NCBI GenBank assembly: GCA_020060235.1
Contig: JAGVAO010000002.1
Coordinates: forward strand, 1-50,277
Origin: Anaerolineales bacterium
GTDB lineage: Bacteria > Chloroflexota > Anaerolineae > Anaerolineales > Villigracilaceae
DNA length: 50,277 bases
Direction: 5' to 3'
This document shows, in pieces, positions 1-6,898 of this stretch. The position numbers and the translations under genes were made by a program. The notes below the pieces were generated by a model. That model saw only the letters and a list, made by a program, of their open reading frames with translations. It ran no database searches and was not told the DNA's origin. Positions within the stretch are counted from its first letter, which is position 1, and each line of letters begins with the position of its first letter.

Positions 1-150
1 GGATGACACCGGTCGTTTCTATATCCCTTAGAATGGCTGTCCAGTTTTCCCCGCCATCATAACTATACTGCAAAGTATAGGTCAAGCGGTCTCCATCGGA
101 GTGAAGCCCACCAATAGTAAAAAGTCGGACAGCCGCAAAAAAGGTATTAT
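1..150 (-). pseudogene. Partial gene fragment, beta-sandwich-like (unidentified)
   Basis: On the minus strand one frame stays open from about position 150 to the window edge. It reads like real protein, with a stretch resembling YSYDGGENWTAIL, a pattern common in beta-sandwich or discoidin-like surface domains. All forward frames and the other reverse frames are broken by stops. No ATG, GTG or TTG start with a ribosome site is visible, and the higher-coordinate side runs into a hairpin and a forward HTH gene, so the N-terminal part seems to be missing. It continues past base 1. It may be a remnant left at the junction of the mobile element, or an in-frame part of a larger gene. Too short to assign. 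Confidence 0.35.
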
Positions 151-167
151 TTAGCGTTTTTTCTTGG

Positions 168-193
168 CAAGACCATGCTTTGGCATGGTCTTG
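168..193. terminator. Hairpin upstream of HTH gene (terminator-like)
   Basis: A perfect 11-bp inverted repeat (CAAGACCATGC / GCATGGTCTTG) with a 4-nt loop. The forward side continues with TTTGCATTT, a weak T-run; the reverse side has an A/T-rich run, so it could end transcription in either direction. It lies just before the ribosome site of the HTH gene and may act as a leader structure. Confidence 0.5.
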
Positions 194-229
194 TTTGCAT
201 TTAACACCCGTTTTTCACCTGGAGGACAC

Positions 230-454
230 ATGCTCAACCTTACAAATACGCAAAGTGGCAAGAAGCTACTCACCCTCGAAGAGATTGCCAAAGAATTGCG
301 CGTCTCCAAACGCACAGTTGTGCGCTGGGTACAGCAAGGAACACTTTCGGCATATCGCATTGGCACGGTTATTCGAGTGCCAGAAGAGGCGTTCGAGAAA
401 ATGCTTCAACTTCATTGGACAGAGGGAAGCGGGGAAACTAGCCCAAGCCTTTGA
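230..454 (+). CDS. Small excisionase/MerR-type helix-turn-helix DNA-binding protein
   Basis: A 74-aa protein with a single helix-turn-helix of the excisionase/HTH_17 type: LTLEEIAKELRVSKRTVVRW at residues 14-33, followed by a short wing (YRIGTVIRVPEE). Proteins of this type bind DNA as recombination directionality factors or small repressors. A longer in-frame start exists at 164, but the ATG at 230 has a strong GGAGG 5-9 bases upstream and removes a non-conserved N-terminus. It heads a run of genes encoding membrane proteins and an FtsK-like ATPase, so it may regulate that operon or plasmid transfer or maintenance. No integrase is present to pair it with, so an excisionase role is less likely than regulation. 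Confidence 0.8.
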   Translation: MLNLTNTQSGKKLLTLEEIAKELRVSKRTVVRWVQQGTLSAYRIGTVIRVPEEAFEKMLQLHWTEGSGETSPSL

Positions 455-512
455 CGAACGCACTTGAAGGTAGTGCTATGGTTCCACCGCCAAAGCAACA
501 GGAGGTGAGATT

Positions 513-983
513 TTGAAGACCCAAATGGAATACCCCTTGATCGGCCTGGTTGTACTCCTTGCATTGGTCATTCTTTGGAACATATGGAATGGAATGCAGG
601 TTGACCTGGCCGTGGCTTCCCTCAACGCAACTGTGGCCGGGACAGAAGCCCCAGAGCCAGTGTTGGTCGCCGGACAATGGATCGTGAAAGCTGTTATCAG
701 CACAGTAATCGGCGGATTCGTCACGGCAGGCGCAACCGCTCTGTTTGTCTGGGCGCGCAAGAAATGGCGACAACATAACCTGGGAAAACAGAAATGGAAT
801 AGCGGGCCGAATGCTTACTGGGGCCAGCCGCGCCAGCCCAAAGTGATGAGCGAATCAGAACTATACCGGCTGATGTTGATGCAACAGATGGCGAGCAATA
901 AAACCAGCGCTGGAAACCAGTCTGGCGCAATGTTCCCCACAGTTACCAGGATGGATGACGATGAACCGACGATCACTCTTTAG
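513..983 (+). CDS. Two-TM membrane protein of the FtsK-like gene cluster
   Basis: A 156-aa protein starting at TTG; the ideal AGGAGGTGA site 5-13 bases upstream decides this start. Hydrophobic segments are at about residues 8-25 and 57-79. A short acidic/Ala loop lies between them and a basic WARKKWRQH stop-transfer is followed by a Gln/Pro-rich soluble tail of about 75 residues. No family was recognised. Its end overlaps the start of the next gene, and the following genes also overlap, so it is translated with the lipoprotein-like protein and the FtsK-like ATPase. By context it may be a membrane part of that ATPase complex. Confidence 0.7.
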   Translation: MKTQMEYPLIGLVVLLALVILWNIWNGMQVDLAVASLNATVAGTEAPEPVLVAGQWIVKAVISTVIGGFVTAGATALFVWARKKWRQHNLGKQKWNSGPNAYWGQPRQPKVMSESELYRLMLMQQMASNKTSAGNQSGAMFPTVTRMDDDEPTITL

Positions 984-1932
984 CCTGCCAATCATCATGC
1001 TGATGCTGGCTTCCTGTGGCGTCCCGCCTACCCCCATGCCAACCCCCACCCCGGGGCTGGATGCCATCGAAGCCGGGGTACAGCTCATCCAGCAGGATAT
1101 GTACTTGCGCCTGACTGAGCAGGCGGTGAACAACCAGCGGATCGAAACCGGCGCAAAGATGACCGCTACCCAGCAAGTGATCGACGCGACGGCCACCCAG
1201 CAACGCTACAACCAGGATGTTCGATCCACTCAACAAGCCGCAACCGCCACCCAGCAGGCTTTCCAGGTCACGGTGGCTGCCGCGCAAGCCTTCGACACCG
1301 CGACCGCCCAGGCCCAGGCCACCGCGACCCAAATGGCCGTAAACGGCATCACCGCAACGGTCGAGGCCAAAGCCACTGAGCTTGCCGCACAGCAAACCCA
1401 GGAAGCGCCCCTAATCTGGGCCAAACAAACTGCCGTCTACGCCGAAAGCCAGAAAACCCAGATCGAACTCCAGAAAACACAGGCCACCATGTGGGTCTCA
1501 GCTTGGGGTGGCTGGTTCTTTGCTCTGGTCGTTCTCGCGGCAGCGATTTTTGTGATCTGGAAGAAATCGCAGATCGGCGTCATCACCGATGAGAACGGCC
1601 GGGTGCGGGTGATCATGATCAATCAGCGCGCCCTGCAGCCGGAACTGATGTTCGGGCCGGTGCTGGATTTTAGCCGCAAAGATGTCGTGACTGCTCCAAG
1701 CCTGGGCATCCCGGAGGATGTTCAGCGACAAATCAACCATGAGACCAAAGTCGTCGATGCCATTGGACACCTGCCGCCAGGCTATTCACGGCAGGCCCTG
1801 GGGCTGACCAGTGGCATGGTACAGAAGCCCGCCGTCAACATCCAGGTTATCCAGCCTGGCGAAACCGGCCTGATCAGCCAATGGGACGCCGACATTCAGG
1901 GCCAGATGGCCCAGGAGGTGCAGGATGATTGA
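961..1932 (+). CDS. Lipoprotein-like protein with second TM anchor, partner of FtsK-like ATPase
   Basis: A 323-aa protein. The N-terminus is a lipoprotein signal with lipobox L-A-S-C (Cys19), followed by a Pro/Thr linker. Residues about 35-175 are rich in Ala, Gln and Thr with almost no Gly or Pro and look like a long extracytoplasmic helix or coiled coil. A clear transmembrane segment (about 179-200, ending in IWKK) follows, then a cytoplasmic C-terminal domain of about 120 residues. ATG 961 is preferred to ATG 955 because AGGA at 948 is better spaced. It overlaps the FtsK-like gene by 8 bases. That ATPase has no membrane segment of its own, so this protein is a candidate for its membrane anchor. 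No family assigned. Confidence 0.7.
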   Translation: MNRRSLFSLPIIMLMLASCGVPPTPMPTPTPGLDAIEAGVQLIQQDMYLRLTEQAVNNQRIETGAKMTATQQVIDATATQQRYNQDVRSTQQAATATQQAFQVTVAAAQAFDTATAQAQATATQMAVNGITATVEAKATELAAQQTQEAPLIWAKQTAVYAESQKTQIELQKTQATMWVSAWGGWFFALVVLAAAIFVIWKKSQIGVITDENGRVRVIMINQRALQPELMFGPVLDFSRKDVVTAPSLGIPEDVQRQINHETKVVDAIGHLPPGYSRQALGLTSGMVQKPAVNIQVIQPGETGLISQWDADIQGQMAQEVQDD

Positions 1933-3304
1933 CCTGCAACGTTATCTCTCCGCCGCACAAAAAGCACAGGCAGTCATCAGCCAGGTGCTCGACAGCCGCC
2001 CCGGAACCAGCTCCGAGTACATCCAGGGCTGGGTTTTGCGCGGCACGCCTCAGAACGATGTCATTTTCTACGCCGTCCTGGATGCCAGCCGCATTCCCCA
2101 GCCGGAGCCTTTCGCGCGTGCCACTCACCAGATTTCCAGCGCCCTGGGCGGACAGCGGGTCTACTGGGGCAACTCGACCGGCTTTCGCTTTGCGGTTGTC
2201 CTGACCCCAGCCAAACGCCTGCCCAGGCAGATCGAACTGCCCACGAACCTCCCGGCTGGCCGGGCGATGATTGGCCTGCGGCCAGATGGACAGGCAGCGG
2301 GCGGCAAATGGGGCGACTTGAAGCACATAATCGTGGTGGGTTACACCGGCTCGGGGAAATCCGTGACCACTCGTTCGCTGGTCTATCAGGCCATCCGGCA
2401 GGATTTCAACCTGGTGCTAGCTGACCTGGACGGCACCACCTTCCCGATGTTGGCTGACCACCCCAGCCTGCTGGCTCCCCTCGCAAACACGACCGATGAG
2501 TTTATCGAGGTTTTGCGCCTGGCACTCGGCGAACTGGAGCACCGCTCCAGCCTGTACAAGCGGGCGGCGAACTACCCCGAGAAAATCGAGGAATACAACC
2601 AGTGGGCGGCGGCGAACGGCCAGGAACCCCTCAAGCGGGTGCTGATCGCTCTGGATGAATTCAACTCTGCCGTGACCAAGACCGGCGGTCCGGATGGGAA
2701 ACTCGGGAAACTGGCCGTTGAAATTGCCAGCCGAGGGCGCAAGTTCGGGATAACCCTACTCTTGAGCGCTCAGGATTTCAGCAAGGAGGTCATTGGAGCC
2801 GTGCGCGACGAAGTAGGCGTGATTGTCGCTCATAAGGTCAACAGCGAGAACGTCGCCCGAAATGTCGGTGTGGCTGCCGCGGCGCAAATCTCGGAACGCA
2901 CTCCTGGCCGGGCGATCACCAATCGTTGGGGACAGATCCAGGCGTTTTACCTGGACAAGTCTCACCTTCTCACTAGCACACAACCGTCTGATGGAATAAC
3001 CCCGGAAGAACGAGCCATCGCAGAAAAGGCAAAAGCTGAGACAAATGGAAAAATCAGCCGGGAGGTTTTGATGGGTTGGGGCCTGGGACAAGGCGAAGCC
3101 CGCCGGCTGCTGTACGCCTGGGAAACGCGCGGCTGGGCGGTCAAGGACCCGATGAGAGCAAATGCAACTTTCCTTTCGCCGAAATTGCTTGAATTGCTTA
3201 CCAACCCACCAACCCAACCAACCCCTACCAACTGGCTACCAACCCTACCAGCCCAGTTACCAACCCAACCAACCGGTTCTTTGTCTGCCGGGGCAGCCGA
3301 TTAG
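1925..3304 (+). CDS. FtsK/TcpA-like DNA translocase ATPase
   Basis: A 459-aa ATPase of the FtsK/SpoIIIE/HerA class. Walker A is GYTGSGKS (residues 139-146) and Walker B is VLIALDEF (D244, E245), followed by SRGRKFGITLLLSAQ, typical of FtsK-like motors. Residues 1-115 form an N-terminal domain without membrane segments. A possible winged-helix lies at about 385-425, followed by a Pro/Thr-rich tail. FtsK-like proteins pump DNA during division or, as TcpA or TraB, during conjugation of Gram-positive plasmids. Its position between membrane proteins and the partition genes fits a plasmid transfer or segregation motor. The tail is encoded by C-rich direct repeats that may serve as a DNA site (see 3199-3277). 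Confidence 0.8.
   Translation: MIDLQRYLSAAQKAQAVISQVLDSRPGTSSEYIQGWVLRGTPQNDVIFYAVLDASRIPQPEPFARATHQISSALGGQRVYWGNSTGFRFAVVLTPAKRLPRQIELPTNLPAGRAMIGLRPDGQAAGGKWGDLKHIIVVGYTGSGKSVTTRSLVYQAIRQDFNLVLADLDGTTFPMLADHPSLLAPLANTTDEFIEVLRLALGELEHRSSLYKRAANYPEKIEEYNQWAAANGQEPLKRVLIALDEFNSAVTKTGGPDGKLGKLAVEIASRGRKFGITLLLSAQDFSKEVIGAVRDEVGVIVAHKVNSENVARNVGVAAAAQISERTPGRAITNRWGQIQAFYLDKSHLLTSTQPSDGITPEERAIAEKAKAETNGKISREVLMGWGLGQGEARRLLYAWETRGWAVKDPMRANATFLSPKLLELLTNPPTQPTPTNWLPTLPAQLPTQPTGSLSAGAAD
3199..3277 (+). repeat. C-rich TACCAACCC direct repeats upstream of parM-like gene (candidate centromere)
   Basis: The core TACC(A)ACCC or a close variant starts at about 3199, 3226, 3237, 3246 and 3258, with further CCAACC units between. 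Spacing in the second half is 9-12 bp. The strand is almost free of G. The repeats overlap the 3' end of the FtsK-like gene and end about 60 bp before the ParM-like gene. In parMRC systems the centromere parC is a block of about 11-bp direct repeats upstream of parM, so this is a candidate. It could also simply be codon bias for Pro/Thr repeats. Confidence 0.4.
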
Positions 3305-3336
3305 AACCTTCACTTACTTTCGACAAGGAGAAACCT

Positions 3337-4314
3337 ATGCAAACCAACTTCATCGGATTTGATGCCGGAAACGGCGCGATCAAACTATACGGAGCAACGG
3401 GCGGATTGGAAGTTCTATCCCAAGTCTCCACCAATGGTTCCAAGCAGGTGGTCAGCACCTTCGGACTGCACAAGCAAAAAGCGCCGATGCATATTCTCAA
3501 TCCCTATGGCTCTTTCTATGTCGGCGCCGGCGCGCATGATTGGGGTCGTCCGGTGGAAAGCCTGGATGCCGAACGCAACAATGGAACTCCCGAAATGGAA
3601 AGCCTTTTAAATGGAAGCCTGACACAACTCATCAAGTGCTATGGGGAACTTACCAGCCCCCTATCCCTCGTTATTGGCCTGCCTCAAGAAGCGCTGACCG
3701 GCGATCAGGCCAACACCACCCGGGACAGCGTGCGCCGCTGGCTGATCGGAACACACACCTGGGAAGCAGATGACAAGCCTTACGCAGTGGAAATTGCAGA
3801 CGTAAAGATTGCTTCCCAAGTCACCGGGGCGCTCTTTGACTACCTGCTCGATGAGAACGGTAAATTCATCCAGGAACGCAAACGCGCCTTCACCGAGGAA
3901 GTCGGGGTGATTTCAATTGGCTTTGGCACAGTAGAAATGTTAGTCATCAAGAACCGCGCCATCGTTCAACGTTTCACCCTGGGTACAGCTTCTGGGGTGC
4001 GCCGTTTGCTCGAAATCGCCGACAGCCAGAAAATGTATTCCCTGGGTGAGTCTGACCTGCGCCTCCGGCAGGGCAAGGTGGATCTGTCCACCGCCCTGCC
4101 GATATGGGAGCGGGAAGTCACGGGTGTAATTGAGAAGCAATGGGGCAATTACTGGAAGCGTTTTGCTGCCATTCTGTTGGTGGGCGGCGGAACGATCCTG
4201 CTCAAAAATACCCTACCCTATCGCTTCAATGGCAAGGCCTTTATTCCCGATGATCCGATTTTGTCAGTTGCGCGGGGTCTCTACAAGATGACCTTGTCCA
4301 ACAAGGAGAAGTAA
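3337..4314 (+). CDS. ParM/StbA-like actin-family plasmid segregation protein
   Basis: A 325-aa protein of the actin/HSP70 ATPase fold in its plasmid ParM/Alp branch. The phosphate-1 motif is FIGFDAGNGAIKLYG at residues 5-19 (invariant Asp, Gly and Asn). A phosphate-2-like segment (GVISIGFGTVEML) is near residue 190, with a normally conserved Asp replaced by Gly. The adenosine motif ILLVGGGTILL is near residue 280. Such proteins form filaments that push plasmid copies apart. An AAGGAG site sits just upstream of the ATG. The stop TAA shares a base with the next ATG, so it is translationally coupled to a small protein, as parM is to parR. Confidence 0.8.
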   Translation: MQTNFIGFDAGNGAIKLYGATGGLEVLSQVSTNGSKQVVSTFGLHKQKAPMHILNPYGSFYVGAGAHDWGRPVESLDAERNNGTPEMESLLNGSLTQLIKCYGELTSPLSLVIGLPQEALTGDQANTTRDSVRRWLIGTHTWEADDKPYAVEIADVKIASQVTGALFDYLLDENGKFIQERKRAFTEEVGVISIGFGTVEMLVIKNRAIVQRFTLGTASGVRRLLEIADSQKMYSLGESDLRLRQGKVDLSTALPIWEREVTGVIEKQWGNYWKRFAAILLVGGGTILLKNTLPYRFNGKAFIPDDPILSVARGLYKMTLSNKEK

Positions 4315-4544
4315 TGGCCGGACGCAAACCGCTGCCAGAGCGCGCCATGCTCATTCGCGCTTCCCTGATCCTGCGCGCGGGAGAGGATGACGACCTGATC
4401 AAAGCCTTTCAGACCGTCCCCGCCCGCAAGCGGGCAGCTTTCATCAAGGCAGCCATGCGCTCAGGCACTTTTCAAACCATTTCTTATGACGACTTGCCCA
4501 GTGACGAAGAACTGGAGCAGAGTATCGCCGATTTTCTTGAATAA
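4314..4544 (+). CDS. Small ParR-like adaptor candidate
   Basis: A 76-aa protein starting on the last base of the ParM-like gene's stop codon (TAATG). The N-terminus is basic (RKPLPERAMLIRASLILRAG). A helical segment (PARKRAAFIKAAMRSG) follows, and the C-terminus is acidic (SDEELEQSIADFLE). Size, coupling and the basic-to-acidic layout match ribbon-helix-helix ParR adaptors, which bind the centromere through the N-terminal half and cap ParM filaments through the C-terminal half. No specific family match was recognised, so the name rests mainly on context. Confidence 0.6.
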   Translation: MAGRKPLPERAMLIRASLILRAGEDDDLIKAFQTVPARKRAAFIKAAMRSGTFQTISYDDLPSDEELEQSIADFLE

Positions 4545-4546
4545 GC

Positions 4547-4592
4547 ATTGTTTGCGCCAAAAAATAGCCGCGCATTTTTTGGCGCAAACAAT
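4547..4592. promoter_or_regulatory. Perfect 19-bp palindrome sharing the iteron core (candidate Rep operator)
   Basis: The arms ATTGTTTGCGCCAAAAAAT and ATTTTTTGGCGCAAACAAT are exact reverse complements with an 8-nt spacer. Each arm contains TGGCGCAAA, the same 9 bases found in iterons inside the downstream rep gene (first at 6105). No T-run follows the second arm, which argues against a simple terminator. In iteron plasmids such as F and R6K an inverted pair of iteron-like half sites upstream of rep is the autorepressor operator. The same role is inferred here. Confidence 0.6.
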
Positions 4593-4615
4593 CCACCCGG
4601 ATAAATGCAATCCTT

Positions 4616-5035
4616 ATGGCCGAATTCCTGTGCAAAGAAATCGTTGCCGATATTATCGGCGTTTACCTGCTTGTCTACCGGGATACCTGCGCTTTTCGCA
4701 GGGAGTATGAGCCTGCCAGGCTGGCAAAACAGTTGACCGAGATGCTCACTCAGCGTGGGCGAGTCGTTGTCAAGGTTCTTTCTGGCGGCTCCGGGAAGGG
4801 TACCTTGCGCAACAAAAATGCCCGCAGCATACTTTTGGTCAATAACCAGTGCCTGGTGGTGGTGATGAAGGTTGTCCACCTACGCAGCAAGGATTTCGAA
4901 GGATTGGAAAAACAAGTGAACGCTTCTGAATTAGATGTCGGACTGGCCTTGAATTTTGGCAGTCGCACACCTGAATTCTGGCGTGTTCAAAAGAACCATA
5001 ACCAGGCACTTGTGCAAGACAAAACAACGAAATGA
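4616..5035 (+). CDS. GxxExxR-family-like protein, probably degenerate
   Basis: A 139-aa protein whose second half resembles the GxxExxR (PD-(D/E)XK-like) family. The block ASELDVGLALNFGSRTPEFW corresponds to the family's conserved '..vGLLiNFGs..' end. The segment before it, LVVVMKVVHL, sits where the family has a catalytic 'E-x-K', and here the Glu is absent. The usual N-terminal G-x-x-E-x-x-R pattern is also not clear. It may therefore be an inactive or rearranged copy. The ribosome site before ATG 4616 is weak. It lies between the candidate operator palindrome and rep. Confidence 0.5.
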   Translation: MAEFLCKEIVADIIGVYLLVYRDTCAFRREYEPARLAKQLTEMLTQRGRVVVKVLSGGSGKGTLRNKNARSILLVNNQCLVVVMKVVHLRSKDFEGLEKQVNASELDVGLALNFGSRTPEFWRVQKNHNQALVQDKTTK

Positions 5036-5052
5036 AATAGAAAGAGGCCACT

Positions 5053-6885
5053 TTGAAACCCGCACTCGCACCGCCACAAGCCCTCGATCCATCCAGCCAA
5101 AAACCAGACGATACCTTGCATGTCGAAGCCGTGTGGGAATCGGCTTACGACCAAGTTGTCCGGCCTGAAAAAGCCATCGTCCTGAATGCTTATTTCATCC
5201 GACACCTGCACCACCTCGGGCCAGAGTTGGGCTGGATGTACATTGCCTTTCGCCAGGCCGCCTACAGCACTGGCGGGCGGGTAGGACAGCGCGCCGCGCG
5301 TTTCACCGGGAAGGCCATCGCTGCCTTGAGCGGCTCTACTGAACGCACTTTCTGGAACCGGGCAGGCAAACCCGAAACCTGGCAAAAACTGGCCGGGTTG
5401 GTCACACTGCTGGACGAAAAACCGATCTGGGACGAGAGCAGTCCCACCCCCAAACGTCTGCCACGAAAATATTCGGTTGCCATGACCCTGCCACTGACCG
5501 GCCCAGATACCAGCGCCTTGCGTCTCTGGCTGCTTGAAAATTGGGAAACGTGCCAAGGGGCTTCCGGGGTATTGCGTGCGGCTTGTGAAACTCCTGTCGA
5601 CGAACTATTGGCTCAACCTAGTGAAGCTTCTACTCCCATGACCGTCCATCGCCTGGTACGGGAGCTATTTGCGTCCGAACTGCCTGCCAAAGAACTGGAG
5701 GCCCAGGCTGAACGCCTGCACCAACACATCCAACCTCCGACCGATATTTTGGTGCTGACACTTTTTTTCGTGGAACACATCCTGCCCCACCTCGGGACTG
5801 GCCCGGGCTGGCTCCTCGCCATCCTCCGGGATCATTGCTGGACAGATCCAAATGGCAGGGGCGCACGCTCACAGGTGACGATTCTGGGCGGCTATGCCGA
5901 AATGGCAGGTTGGCTAGGGTTATCCCGTGCGAAAACCATTTGGGAATGGTTGCGTACGCCTCTCTTGCAGGTTTACCTGCGACACATTCAATCTGGCCTG
6001 CCAGAAACCAACCAATGGGACGCGGCCCGAACTTTTGATGTCCTGCTTGAAGAAGTGCCGGTGGAAATTGTGCAAGTTTGTTTGCGCCACTTGCATGATA
6101 CGAATGGCGCAAATTTCAGTATCGGAGTGGCGGATTTTTCAGTATCCAATGGCGCAGATTTCAGTATCGGAGTGGCGCGATTTTCACAATCCGATGGCGC
6201 GTTTTTCAGTACCGCAATGGCGCAAATTTCAGAATTTAGTGGCGCAATTTGCAGAGTCTTTAAGCTCTTAAGCTCTATTAAGCTCTTAAAGCAAATAGCG
6301 CCGCCAGAAATCGCGCCACAACCAGAAGAGAATTTGGGCGCTGGCGCGCCCGTGCGTGCTATTGAAAATCAACCCCAAGAACCGGAACCATCCAAATCAG
6401 CCAGCCAGCGCATCCAGGCTTTCCCGGAAGATGTTCAAAAAGCAGCCGAAGCCTTTGTGACTGCTTTCAACCTGCTCCCACCAGACGCCCCCGAACCTGG
6501 CGAAAAAGGCGGCGACTTTGCCTTGTGGATCAAGGGCTTGCGCAAACTGAACAGCATTGCCGCCGATTATGGCATCCCGGTCGAGCGCGCGATCCAACAA
6601 GCGCATGCTTATTGGAACCAGCGTCCGTTTACCTTGACTCATCCCCTGGCATTGAAAAGCGCCATGCAATCTGCCTTGTCACGGCAAAAATCGGCTTTGA
6701 CTACTCCAGTTCCAGCCGCAAACCCAGGCTCTGCTGCTTACGATCCCGCCCAACGTCGCAAAGAAATTTCGGCTGCCCTGGGTTTCGATATCGACCAACC
6801 CCTGACTCCAGAACGGCAAGCCGCCTTGCAAACCTATCTGGATGGTCTGTATGCTGGATTCCCACAAAATCCACTCAAATCCTGA
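5053..6885 (+). CDS. Plasmid replication initiator (Rep) with intragenic iterons
   Basis: A 610-aa protein starting at TTG with AAAGAGG 6-12 bases upstream. Two segments are internally duplicated: about residues 41-105 and 234-300 share the pattern VLxxxFxxHxxxHLGxxxGWxxAxxRx...G...A...S...TxW, so the protein probably has two related DNA-binding (winged-helix-like) domains, as iteron initiators do. Residues 351-400 are coded by seven direct DNA repeats, and the next residues by an AT-rich repeat. The rest (about 450-560) looks like a separate helical domain. The DnaB helicase follows 13 bases downstream and the partition genes lie upstream. Initiator function is inferred from this context and the internal repeats, not from a recognised family. 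Confidence 0.6.
   Translation: MKPALAPPQALDPSSQKPDDTLHVEAVWESAYDQVVRPEKAIVLNAYFIRHLHHLGPELGWMYIAFRQAAYSTGGRVGQRAARFTGKAIAALSGSTERTFWNRAGKPETWQKLAGLVTLLDEKPIWDESSPTPKRLPRKYSVAMTLPLTGPDTSALRLWLLENWETCQGASGVLRAACETPVDELLAQPSEASTPMTVHRLVRELFASELPAKELEAQAERLHQHIQPPTDILVLTLFFVEHILPHLGTGPGWLLAILRDHCWTDPNGRGARSQVTILGGYAEMAGWLGLSRAKTIWEWLRTPLLQVYLRHIQSGLPETNQWDAARTFDVLLEEVPVEIVQVCLRHLHDTNGANFSIGVADFSVSNGADFSIGVARFSQSDGAFFSTAMAQISEFSGAICRVFKLLSSIKLLKQIAPPEIAPQPEENLGAGAPVRAIENQPQEPEPSKSASQRIQAFPEDVQKAAEAFVTAFNLLPPDAPEPGEKGGDFALWIKGLRKLNSIAADYGIPVERAIQQAHAYWNQRPFTLTHPLALKSAMQSALSRQKSALTTPVPAANPGSAAYDPAQRRKEISAALGFDIDQPLTPERQAALQTYLDGLYAGFPQNPLKS
6081..6318 (+). repeat. Iteron array and AT-rich tract inside rep: candidate replication origin
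   Basis: Seven direct repeats of consensus RTGGCGCRAATTTCAGTATC have their TGGCG starting at 6105, 6128, 6150, 6173, 6195, 6218 and 6240. Spacings alternate 23 and 22 bp, about two helical turns, and two units equal 15 codons so the frame is kept. Inverted copies of the core lie at each side: TTTGCGCCA at 6081-6089 and TCGCGCCA at 6311-6318. Next to the array is an AT-rich tract with TTAAGCTCT at 6260, 6268 and 6278, a possible unwinding element. Iterons plus an AT-rich repeat within an initiator gene resemble the lambda O/ori arrangement. Confidence 0.75.
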
Positions 6886-6898
6886 ATAGGAGACCCTT

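Noticed and set aside
4484-4879. 131-codon minus frame across the palindrome and GxxExxR gene
   Set aside because: No ribosome site and overlaps two forward genes with better protein character.
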